From JAUSIF01 sp036556265 (GTDB taxonomy: Bacteria; Pseudomonadota; Alphaproteobacteria; Rhizobiales; Xanthobacteraceae), in contig DATBJU010000010.1 in the NCBI GenBank assembly GCA_036556265.1, positions 1 to 38,250 of the forward strand: a stretch of DNA of 38,250 nucleotides, in the 5' to 3' direction. This document shows, piece after piece, positions 31,756-38,250 of this stretch (positions are counted from its first letter, which is position 1; each line of letters starts with the position of its first letter). The translations under genes and the position numbers were made by a program. The notes below the pieces were generated by a model that made no database searches, was not told where the DNA came from, and saw only the letters and a list, made by a program, of their open reading frames with translations.

Positions 31756-33021
31756 GTGGCTGCTCGAAAATCGACTGCACGCGTAAAAAGGCAAGGACGG
31801 GCGTCGGCCAATGCGCCGGAGATCGAGGTTCCTCCGCCGTCGGCTTCGGCGTTCGAGGTGCTGCAGGCCTTCCTCAAGCTCGGGCTCACCTCGTTCGGCG
31901 GGCCGGTCGCGCACCTTGGTTACTTCCATGATGAATTCGTCGTCCGCCGCAAATGGCTGAACGAGCGCGCTTACGCTGATCTCGTCGCCTTGTGCCAGTT
32001 CCTGCCCGGTCCGGCTTCGAGCCAGGTCGGCATCGCGCTCGGTCTGATGCGGGCGGGCTACCTCGGCGCGCTCGCTGCTTGGGCTGCGTTCACGCTGCCA
32101 TCGGCGATCGCGCTCGTCTTGTTTGCCTACGGCGCAGGGGCGCTCGGTGGCGCTGCGGGTTCGGGCTGGCTGCAAGGTTTAAAAGTCGCCGCCATCGCCG
32201 TGGTCGCGCAAGCCCTGCTCGGCATGATGCAGGCGCTCGCGCCCGATCGCGAGCGCGCGACGCTTGCCGTTATTGCGGCCGCCATTGTCATTGCGATCCC
32301 GGGCGCTTTCGGTCAGATCGGCGCGATCGTGCTCGGCGGAATCATCGGCGTTACGTTACTGCGCGACGGTGTCGCCGCGGCGGATGGCGAACTGCGCGTG
32401 AGCGTCAGCCGAACGATGGGTGCAGGCATCCTGGCGCTGTTCTTCGTCCTATTGATCGCGCTGCCGATCGCGGCCGGCATCTTCGACAATCAAGCGCTCA
32501 CTTACTTCGATTCTTTTTATCGCGCCGGCTCGCTCGTCTTCGGCGGCGGCCACGTGGTGCTGCCGCTGCTGCAGGCCGAGGTCGTGCCGCCCGGCTGGGT
32601 CACAAATGATGCGTTCCTCGCCGGCTACGGCGCGGCGCAGGCGGTGCCCGGTCCACTCTTCACATTCGCGGCCTATCTCGGCGCGGTGATGGGTCCGGCC
32701 CCGAACGGCTGGATCGGCGCCGCGCTCTGCCTGGCGGCGGTTTTCCTGCCGTCGTTCCTGCTGATCGTCGGCGCATTGCCATTCTGGCAGGAGTTGCGCG
32801 CGCGTCCCGATGCGCAGGCCGTACTGCGCGGGGTCAACGCCGCCGTAGTCGGACTGCTGCTTGCCGCTCTCTACGATCCGGTGTGGACCGCGGGCATAAA
32901 AAGTGGCGGCGACTTTGCCCTGGCCGCTGCCGCGTTTCTCTTGCTCTACGAATGGAAGACGCCGCCGTGGCTGGTCGTCATCTTCTGTGCGATCGGCGGC
33001 GCGCTGCTCGCGTTGAACTAG
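31756..33021 (+). CDS. chrA: Chromate transporter, two-domain ChrA type
   Basis: A 421-residue inner-membrane protein of the long CHR family, with two homologous halves. The N-terminal half has FLKLGLTSFGGPVAHLGYFHDEFVVRRKWL and CQFLPGPASSQVGIALG; the C-terminal half repeats it as FYRAGSLVFGGGHVVLPLLQAEVV and AQAVPGPLFTFAAYLG. ChrA proteins extrude chromate by proton exchange and can carry sulfate-like anions. A basic leader (residues 1-20) precedes the first domain. A GTG start at 31756, six bases after GGAGG (31745-31749), is preferred to the GTG at 31732. No chrB regulator is adjacent. Confidence 0.94.
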   Translation: MAARKSTARVKRQGRASANAPEIEVPPPSASAFEVLQAFLKLGLTSFGGPVAHLGYFHDEFVVRRKWLNERAYADLVALCQFLPGPASSQVGIALGLMRAGYLGALAAWAAFTLPSAIALVLFAYGAGALGGAAGSGWLQGLKVAAIAVVAQALLGMMQALAPDRERATLAVIAAAIVIAIPGAFGQIGAIVLGGIIGVTLLRDGVAAADGELRVSVSRTMGAGILALFFVLLIALPIAAGIFDNQALTYFDSFYRAGSLVFGGGHVVLPLLQAEVVPPGWVTNDAFLAGYGAAQAVPGPLFTFAAYLGAVMGPAPNGWIGAALCLAAVFLPSFLLIVGALPFWQELRARPDAQAVLRGVNAAVVGLLLAALYDPVWTAGIKSGGDFALAAAAFLLLYEWKTPPWLVVIFCAIGGALLALN

Positions 33022-33025
33022 GCGA

Positions 33026-33412
33026 TCACCACCACCACGGCCTCGGCCGCACGTAAACCGGCGCTGGCACGTAGACGGGCGGTGGCGGCGGTCCGTAGAC
33101 AACGGGCGGAGGCGGCGGGGCAGGTGCGTACACGCGCGGTCCGTAGACGGGCGGGCCGCCGAAGTCGAGATAGAGCTGGCTCACGAATCCTGCTTGTCCG
33201 CCGAGAAACGCTTGGCACCAGCCGCCGCCGCATGGTCCCGCCTGAATCGTGCTGCCGCCCGGGATAATGCCGAGCGACGGCGAATAGGTCGTCGGCTGCA
33301 TGCGCAGGTTCACGTCGCGCGTGGTGAGCGCCAGCCCGCCTTGCGCGTGCGCGGCACCAGAGAGCGACGCGAGCAAGATTCCACCAAGCAAAATCGTTCG
33401 TTCGGTACGCAT
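33026..33412 (-). CDS. Secreted SH3-domain protein with Pro/Tyr/Val-rich tail
   Basis: A 128-residue exported protein. The signal peptide (RTILLGGILLASLSGAAHA) is followed by a bacterial SH3 domain (about 27-84): LTTRDVNLRMQPTTYSPSLGIIPGGSTIQAGPCGGGWCQAFLGGQAGFVSQLYL, with a likely disulfide between the two cysteines. The last 45 residues are built from repeats of PPVYGP, APAPPPPP and PVYVP and end in RPRPWWW. Such SH3b domains bind cell-wall peptides. The strong ribosome-binding site GGGGGAG lies eight bases before the ATG. Its stop is four bases from the end of the converging chrA gene. Confidence 0.88.
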   Translation of the reverse strand: MRTERTILLGGILLASLSGAAHAQGGLALTTRDVNLRMQPTTYSPSLGIIPGGSTIQAGPCGGGWCQAFLGGQAGFVSQLYLDFGGPPVYGPRVYAPAPPPPPVVYGPPPPPVYVPAPVYVRPRPWWW

Positions 33413-33452
33413 GCGTCAACTCCCCCTGCGGCCACTTGCGGTATTCTACCGC

Positions 33453-36101
33453 TTAGCGCCGCTGCCACCAGCCCGACCGGCGAGGTCGCTCGGGCGACAG
33501 CTGCCCCTCGTCGGAATCGGTCCCTTCGTTCGATGCCGGTTGCGGTTCCGGCTGCCGATAGGACTCTGTCGGCGCGGGCGGCTCATCGGACCTGACCATG
33601 GCCGGCTCACGTACGGTCGAGCGGCGGCGCGGCGCCTCCTCGGTCTGGACCGGCGGCGGCGCCGGCTCGGCGCGAACGGGCGGTTCGAACGCGGGTTCAG
33701 GCCCGGGCTCGGTCATCGAACGGAATGGGTCGCCGGCGACCGGCGCGTCCTCGGGGGGTTGCCCACCAGAGTCGAAGGCCTCTCCTTGCGGGCGCTGCTC
33801 GAAACGATCGCGACCGCGCCGATTGCGACGCCCGCCGCGACGTCCCCGCCGCCTGCGGCGGCGCTGGCCATCTTGCTCGCCCTCCTGATCCCTTTGGATG
33901 CCTCCGGGGCCTCCGGGATGCGGCTGAGCGGCGGATGCAGCCTGTTGCGGGAATTCTTCCGCGTAGTCTTCTCCGTGCTCGACCCGATACTCCGGGGCCG
34001 GCTGCTGGGCGAATGGCGGCTGTTGCTCGTGCCCTTCGCGGCCGCGTCCACGCCCGCGCCGGCGCCGTCGCCTCCGGCGACCACGCCCGGGCTCGCCGGC
34101 TTCATCGGCTCCCTCCGGGGCGAGTTGTTCGTCGATCTCGTGCGCGGCCGGCTCCGCCTCGGGCTCTTCTGTCTCCACCCGCGGCGCGATCGTGTCGGGC
34201 GAAACGCGCTGCGCGGCGGCCGCGGCCGGCGGCCGCGCCGGCGGGCCACGGTCGACGGCAAAGTACTGCTGCCCGGCAAGCGTCGCGTCCGCCTGGATCA
34301 GGATGTTCACGCCGAAACGCTGCTCAAGCTCGCGCAGATGCGCACGCTTCTGGTTGAGGAGATAGAGAGCAACCTCCGATTTGGTCCGCACGATGAGGTC
34401 GTTTGCGGCGCTGCGCAGCAGCTGCTCTTCCAGGGAGCGCAGTAGGTGCAGCGCAACGGACGACACCGAGCGTACATGGCCGGTGCCACCGCAGTGCGGA
34501 CAGGTTACAGTCGAGGATTCCAGCACGCCGGTGCGGATGCGCTGGCGCGACATCTCAAGCAGACCGAAATGCGAAATCCGGCCGACCTGAATGCGCGCAC
34601 GGTCGTGCTTCAGCGCGTCTTTCAGTTTTCGCTCTACATTGCGATTGTTGCGCTTCTGCTCCATGTCGATGAAGTCGATGACGATCAGTCCCGCAAGGTC
34701 GCGCAGGCGAAGCTGCCGGGCGACTTCGTCGGCGGCTTCCATGTTCGTCCGGAGCGCCGTGTCTTCGATGTGGTGCTCGCGCGTGGAGCGGCCCGAGTTG
34801 ACGTCGATCGCGACCAGGGCCTCGGCGGGGTTGATTACGATATAGCCGCCGGATTTCAGCTGCACGACCGGAGAGAACATCGCGTCAAGCTGACTCTCGA
34901 CGCCATAGCGGACGAAGATCGGCTGCGATTCCTTGTATGGCTTCACATTCTTCGCATGGCTCGGCATGAGCATGCGCATGAATTCCTTGGCTTCCTTGTA
35001 GCCGTCGTCGCCCGCGACCAGGATCTCGTCGATGTCCTTGTTGTAGAGATCGCGGATCGCGCGCTTGGTGAGGGACCCTTCCTCGTAGACGAGGGCAGGG
35101 GCGGTGGACTTGAGTGTGAGCTCGCGCACCGTCTCCCAAAGCCGCAGCAGGTATTCGTAGTCGCGTTTGATCTCGGCCTTGGTCCGCGAGGCACCCGCTG
35201 TGCGCAGGATCACGCCCATGCCTTCGGGCACCTCGAGATCCTGCACAAGCTCCTTCAGGCGTTTTCGGTCCGCGCCGTCGGTGATCTTGCGGGAAATGCC
35301 GCCCCCGCGTGATGTGTTCGGCATCAGCACGGAGTACCGGCCGGCCAGCGAAAGATACGTGGTCATGGCTGCGCCCTTCGTGCCGCGCTCCTCCTTGACC
35401 ACTTGCACCAGCATCACCTGCCGGCGTTTGATGACTTCCTGAATCTTGTAGTGGTGGCGCCGCGGACGATGCTGGCGTTCAGGCACCTCCTCAAGCGCGT
35501 CCGCGCCGGCGCCGACGGATTCGACCACTTCGTCTTCTTGATGCTCGTCGCCTGCCTCGGCGCCGTTGCCTGGGCCGCTGCCGTTGACCGGCACTTCAGC
35601 GGAACTTTCGTCGGTCGGCGAAGCTTCCGCCGCTGGCTCCGGCGCCGCTTCGGTCGGAGCGCCCTCCGCGGCTTCGGCTTCGATCGCATCCGCCGCAGCC
35701 GCGGCATCTTCGGCCGGCAGCTGGCTCACGCTCTCCGCAGGCGCCGCCTCGACTGCGCGTTCGCGGCGGCGATGGCGATGTCGCTGCTCCTGATCGGAGT
35801 CGGCCGCGCGCGCCGCGCGCTCTTCTTCGGCGATGAGCGCCTGCCGGTCGGCGACTGGAATTTGATAGTAGTCCGGATGAATTTCGCTGAACGCGAGAAA
35901 GCCGTGGCGGTTGCCGCCGTAGTCTACGAAGCACGCCTGGAGCGACGGCTCGACCCGCGTGACTTTCGCTAGGTAGATGTTCCCGCGCAGCGGGCGGCGG
36001 CTCGCTGACTCAAAGTCGAATTCCTCGACGCGATTGCCGCGCACGACCACGACCCGGGTTTCCTCCGGGTGGGTGGCGTCGATAAGCATTTTATTGGGCA
36101 T
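33453..36101 (-). CDS. rne: Ribonuclease E
   Basis: An 882-residue endoribonuclease, the scaffold of the RNA degradosome. Residues 35-250 contain the S1 RNA-binding domain, split by an acidic low-complexity insertion (about 95-210) as in other alphaproteobacteria. The catalytic core follows, with magnesium ligands Asp433 (VAIDVNSG) and Asp476 (IVIDFIDM), the 5'-sensor/S1 flank GNIYLAKVTRVEPSLQACFVDYG, and the zinc-link CPHC (534-537) for tetramer assembly. The C-terminal third is disordered with two arginine-rich RNA-binding blocks. It ends in GWW (877-879), the PNPase-docking motif described for Caulobacter RNase E. A GAGAGA box precedes the ATG. Confidence 0.96.
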   Translation of the reverse strand: MPNKMLIDATHPEETRVVVVRGNRVEEFDFESASRRPLRGNIYLAKVTRVEPSLQACFVDYGGNRHGFLAFSEIHPDYYQIPVADRQALIAEEERAARAADSDQEQRHRHRRRERAVEAAPAESVSQLPAEDAAAAADAIEAEAAEGAPTEAAPEPAAEASPTDESSAEVPVNGSGPGNGAEAGDEHQEDEVVESVGAGADALEEVPERQHRPRRHHYKIQEVIKRRQVMLVQVVKEERGTKGAAMTTYLSLAGRYSVLMPNTSRGGGISRKITDGADRKRLKELVQDLEVPEGMGVILRTAGASRTKAEIKRDYEYLLRLWETVRELTLKSTAPALVYEEGSLTKRAIRDLYNKDIDEILVAGDDGYKEAKEFMRMLMPSHAKNVKPYKESQPIFVRYGVESQLDAMFSPVVQLKSGGYIVINPAEALVAIDVNSGRSTREHHIEDTALRTNMEAADEVARQLRLRDLAGLIVIDFIDMEQKRNNRNVERKLKDALKHDRARIQVGRISHFGLLEMSRQRIRTGVLESSTVTCPHCGGTGHVRSVSSVALHLLRSLEEQLLRSAANDLIVRTKSEVALYLLNQKRAHLRELEQRFGVNILIQADATLAGQQYFAVDRGPPARPPAAAAAQRVSPDTIAPRVETEEPEAEPAAHEIDEQLAPEGADEAGEPGRGRRRRRRRRGRGRGREGHEQQPPFAQQPAPEYRVEHGEDYAEEFPQQAASAAQPHPGGPGGIQRDQEGEQDGQRRRRRRGRRGGRRNRRGRDRFEQRPQGEAFDSGGQPPEDAPVAGDPFRSMTEPGPEPAFEPPVRAEPAPPPVQTEEAPRRRSTVREPAMVRSDEPPAPTESYRQPEPQPASNEGTDSDEGQLSPERPRRSGWWQRR

Positions 36102-36115
36102 GTTGATCTCTCTTG

Positions 36116-36138
36116 GCGGCGTCGCACTGCGACGCCGC
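36116..36138 (-). promoter_or_regulatory. Hairpin in the rne mRNA leader next to the ribosome-binding site
   Basis: Arms 36116-36125 and 36129-36138 form a perfect ten-base-pair GC stem with a three-base loop. In the rne transcript the stem ends 14 bases before the start codon, directly upstream of the GAGAGA ribosome-binding site. No T run follows on either strand, so it is not an intrinsic terminator. Confidence 0.6.
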
Positions 36139-36199
36139 GGACAGGCGCATGCAGGGCTGTGGAGCCGCCGCGCCGTGCGATGTTGGGATCGGTATTCCG

Positions 36200-36220
36200 G
36201 GACGCGTGTCGCACGCGTCC
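36200..36220 (-). promoter_or_regulatory. Second perfect hairpin upstream of rne
   Basis: ggacgcgtg (36200-36208) and cacgcgtcc (36212-36220) form a nine-base-pair stem with a three-base loop, 61 bases upstream of the first hairpin. It may be a second leader hairpin or a protein-binding palindrome, depending on where rne transcription starts. Confidence 0.45.
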
Positions 36221-36592
36221 GAACTCGCTAGCCGAATATCTGGCCGGAAGCTGCTGGATAGGTACCGCCTCGGCCCGAGATCCAAGCTGATACATATGCG
36301 TAACGGTCCGCTCAGGACGGCGAAATCACCGCCCGGGCTCACGGCTGCCTTCAGAGGGGTCCGCACGTCGCGGCTTCGTCATAGAAGCCGGTCGTTGCGA
36401 GCACCCGGGCGGAGGACAAGTAAGCGATTCCGCAGCTCAGGCCATGAGTCAGCATCTATCTAGGCCCGAAGCGCCCCAATGGCAAGGAAGCGGGTGCATA
36501 AGCCCGGTCCCGAGCGGGGAAATGGTGGACGAATCTCACTCCTCATCTCGTCTCCAAATTGGCTATGATGGTCGCGCGGCGGGGCGCGAGGC

Positions 36593-38242
36593 ATGCGGCA
36601 TACACCCGGCGAAACGTTCGACTACATCATCGTGGGGGCCGGCTCGGCAGGTTGCCTGCTCGCCAATCGTTTGAGCGCGAGCGGCCGCCATCGTGTGCTG
36701 CTGCTCGAGGCGGGCGGCAAGGACAACTGGATCTGGTTCCACATCCCTGCGGGCTTTCTGTACTCGAACGGCAATCCGCGCGCGGACTGGTGCTTCATGA
36801 CGGAACCTGAGCCCGGCCTCGGCAATCGCCGAGTGCCGTGCCCGCGCGGCAAGGTGATCGGCGGCTCGTCGGCAATCAACGCAATGGTCTACATCCGCGG
36901 CCAGGCCGGCGACTACGATCATTGGCGGCAGCTCGGCTTGGTCGGCTGGAGCTGGGATGACGTGCTCCCGTATTTCCGACGACACGAAGACCACTTTGGC
37001 GGTCGCACCAATCATCATGGCGCCGGCGGCGAATTGCGCGTCGATCCGCAGCGCGTCGATTATCCGGTGAACAGGGCGTTCAGCGAGGCGCTGAAGCAGG
37101 CCGGCATCAAGACGACGAAAGATTTCAACGCGGGCGAGGCGGAAGGCGTCGGGCTGCTCGAGGTCACGCAGAAGAACGGACTGCGTATGAGCGCCGCGCG
37201 CGCGTTCCTGAAGCCGGCGCTTTCACGGCCGAGCTTGAAACTGGAAACCGGCGTGCTGTGCGAGCGTATTCTGTTCGAAGGCGGGCATGCGGTCGGCGTG
37301 CAATACCGGCAAGGCGGCGTCACGAAATTTGCGCAAGCACGCGCCGAGGTGATCCTGGCAGCCGGCAGTATCGGCTCCCCACACTTGCTGCTGCTCTCCG
37401 GCGTCGGTCCGCACGCACATCTCGTGAATCACGGCGTCGAAGTCGTGATGGACAAGCCGGGCGTCGGCGAGAACTTCCACGATCATCTGCAATTCCCGCA
37501 GCGCTACGCGATCGACGGACGAGGTACGCTCAACGATCGCTATCATTCGCTTCTCGGGCGCGCATGGATCGCGCTCGAATACGCATTGCTCAGGCGCGGG
37601 CCGCTCACGATGTCGCCCTCGCAGCTCGCGGTCTACCTGCGTTCCGATGCGCATCAGGACCGGCCCAATCTCGCGCTCTATCCCATCGCCTACGCGCGCG
37701 AGTCTGCCGCAAGCAGGAATCTCATGCGCGCATCCGGAATCACCATGACGATCTGCGATCTGCGGCCGACGAGCCGCGGCACGTTGCGGCTGCAGAGTGC
37801 GGATCCCGACCAGCACCCCGCCATTCGCTTCAACTACCTGACATCCGATCGCGACAAGCGCGTCGCCGTCGATGCGTTGCGCATCGTACGGAGGATCATG
37901 GCGCAACCGGCCCTGGCCAAGCTCAACCCGCGGCCGGTTTCCGAGGGCTACATCAAGGGCGATCATGAGAAGGCGCTGCTCATGACGGCGCAGAACGTCG
38001 CCCACACGATCTTTCATCCGGTCGGCAGCGCCAAGATGGGGCTGCCCACGGACCGAATGGCCGTCGTGGACGCCCGATTGCGGGTGATCGGGCTTGAGGG
38101 CCTGCGCGTAATCGACGGCTCGGTGATCCCGGCCGTAACGTCGGGCAACACCAACGCACCGATCATGATGATCGCGGAGAAGGGCGCGGAAATGGTCCTG
38201 GCCGACGCGCTCAGCCACCCCGCGAGGGCGCGAGCGGCCTAG
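36593..38242 (+). CDS. GMC family FAD-dependent oxidoreductase (choline/alcohol dehydrogenase-like)
   Basis: A complete 549-residue glucose-methanol-choline oxidoreductase. The FAD-binding GAGSAG lies at 15-20 (DYIIVGAGSAGCLLANRLS), followed by LLLEAGG, the GMC signature 1 region PRGKVIGGSSAINAMVYIRG, signature 2 EVILAAGSIGSPHLLLLSGVGP, and the catalytic His475 (FHPVGSAKMG) with Asn519/Asn521 in GNTNAP. The common threonine-cysteine of GTCRMG-type motifs is replaced by Ser-Ala. Family members oxidise choline or aliphatic and aromatic alcohols; the true substrate cannot be read from sequence, and without betA-betB-betI neighbours a choline role is not supported. It is alone and divergent from rne. 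Confidence 0.93.
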   Translation: MRHTPGETFDYIIVGAGSAGCLLANRLSASGRHRVLLLEAGGKDNWIWFHIPAGFLYSNGNPRADWCFMTEPEPGLGNRRVPCPRGKVIGGSSAINAMVYIRGQAGDYDHWRQLGLVGWSWDDVLPYFRRHEDHFGGRTNHHGAGGELRVDPQRVDYPVNRAFSEALKQAGIKTTKDFNAGEAEGVGLLEVTQKNGLRMSAARAFLKPALSRPSLKLETGVLCERILFEGGHAVGVQYRQGGVTKFAQARAEVILAAGSIGSPHLLLLSGVGPHAHLVNHGVEVVMDKPGVGENFHDHLQFPQRYAIDGRGTLNDRYHSLLGRAWIALEYALLRRGPLTMSPSQLAVYLRSDAHQDRPNLALYPIAYARESAASRNLMRASGITMTICDLRPTSRGTLRLQSADPDQHPAIRFNYLTSDRDKRVAVDALRIVRRIMAQPALAKLNPRPVSEGYIKGDHEKALLMTAQNVAHTIFHPVGSAKMGLPTDRMAVVDARLRVIGLEGLRVIDGSVIPAVTSGNTNAPIMMIAEKGAEMVLADALSHPARARAA

Positions 38243-38250
38243 CAACGGCG

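Larger units (their letters stand above)
36102..36592. other. 491-base non-coding gap between rne and the GMC gene
   Basis: This is the longest gene-free stretch of the window and separates two divergent genes. The rne-proximal 120 bases contain the two hairpins listed separately. The rest has somewhat lower GC (for example gatacatatgcgtaacgg near 36290-36308 and ctccaaattggctatgatgg near 36552-36571) and presumably holds both promoters. A TATGAT hexamer at 36563 could be a -10 for the GMC gene, but no matching -35 is clear. Short open frames here have no family resemblance. No tRNA or known riboswitch is recognisable. Confidence 0.55.

Noticed and set aside
36116..36138. rne leader hairpin as a terminator for a plus-strand or minus-strand transcript
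   Set aside because: Neither side carries a run of T, and no gene ends there; a leader structure fits better.
36113..36463. A 116-codon plus-strand frame in the rne-GMC gap
   Set aside because: It begins in the rne leader hairpin, has no ribosome-binding site or family resemblance, and is rich in Arg and Ser as expected for chance frames.

Overview
The window is a gene-dense, high-GC piece of chromosome from an alphaproteobacterium, most likely of the order Hyphomicrobiales (Rhizobiales), in or near the Xanthobacteraceae/Nitrobacteraceae. The markers are an NDUFA12-type complex I accessory subunit, a DUF2155 secreted protein, aat, an aroQ-accB-accC operon, a DsbA protein beside an M48 protease, the siroheme/sulfite reductase set with DUF2849 and DUF934, and an RNase E whose C-terminus ends in a GWW motif. 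I see no tRNA, rRNA, CRISPR array, prophage or insertion sequence.

Layout. (1) 1-5319: same-strand genes for small enzymes and binding proteins: three VOC/PhnB proteins, a GyrI-like protein, an AHSA1/SRPBCC protein, a secreted ClpP-fold-like protein, a glutathione transferase, DUF1428, a GFA-type zinc protein and an orphan membrane protein. It looks like a detoxification or stress region. (2) 5392-13416: NDUFA12, a cytosolic PAS-adenylate cyclase, a ketopantoate-reductase-family enzyme, O-acetylhomoserine sulfhydrylase, two alpha/beta hydrolases and a PlsB-type acyltransferase. (3) 13374-15751: L,D-transpeptidase, DUF2155 protein and aat. (4) 15902-21398: a tight sulfur operon (cysG, DUF2849, cysI, DUF934, an enlarged YeiH-type exporter). 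An AT-rich promoter with a palindrome precedes it and a strong hairpin terminator follows it. (5) 21467-24273, minus strand: slipin, NfeD and a secreted hydrolase. (6) 24307-28510: accC, accB, aroQ (minus), a TauE/SafE exporter (plus) and a DsbA protein (minus). (7) 28534-33412: M48 protease, aminotransferase, SHOCT protein, chromate transporter and SH3 protein. (8) 33453-38242: RNase E with a hairpin-bearing leader, then a GMC oxidoreductase.

Sulfur is a shared theme. CysG makes siroheme for CysI, which reduces sulfite to sulfide. The sulfhydrylase at 8225 can fix sulfide into homocysteine. The YeiH-like and TauE/SafE proteins may export sulfur oxyanions. Three structured intergenic repeats of different types (10325-10418, 14961-15077, 25675-25786) resemble the dispersed palindromes of Rhizobiales genomes; one sits inside the accB-accC operon.

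The observations most worth following are the enlarged exporter fused into the sulfite reductase operon, the palindrome at its promoter, the paired hairpins in the rne leader, and the palindromic repeat between accB and accC. No wholly new defence or mobile system is evident. All family assignments come from reading motifs by eye, without database searches.
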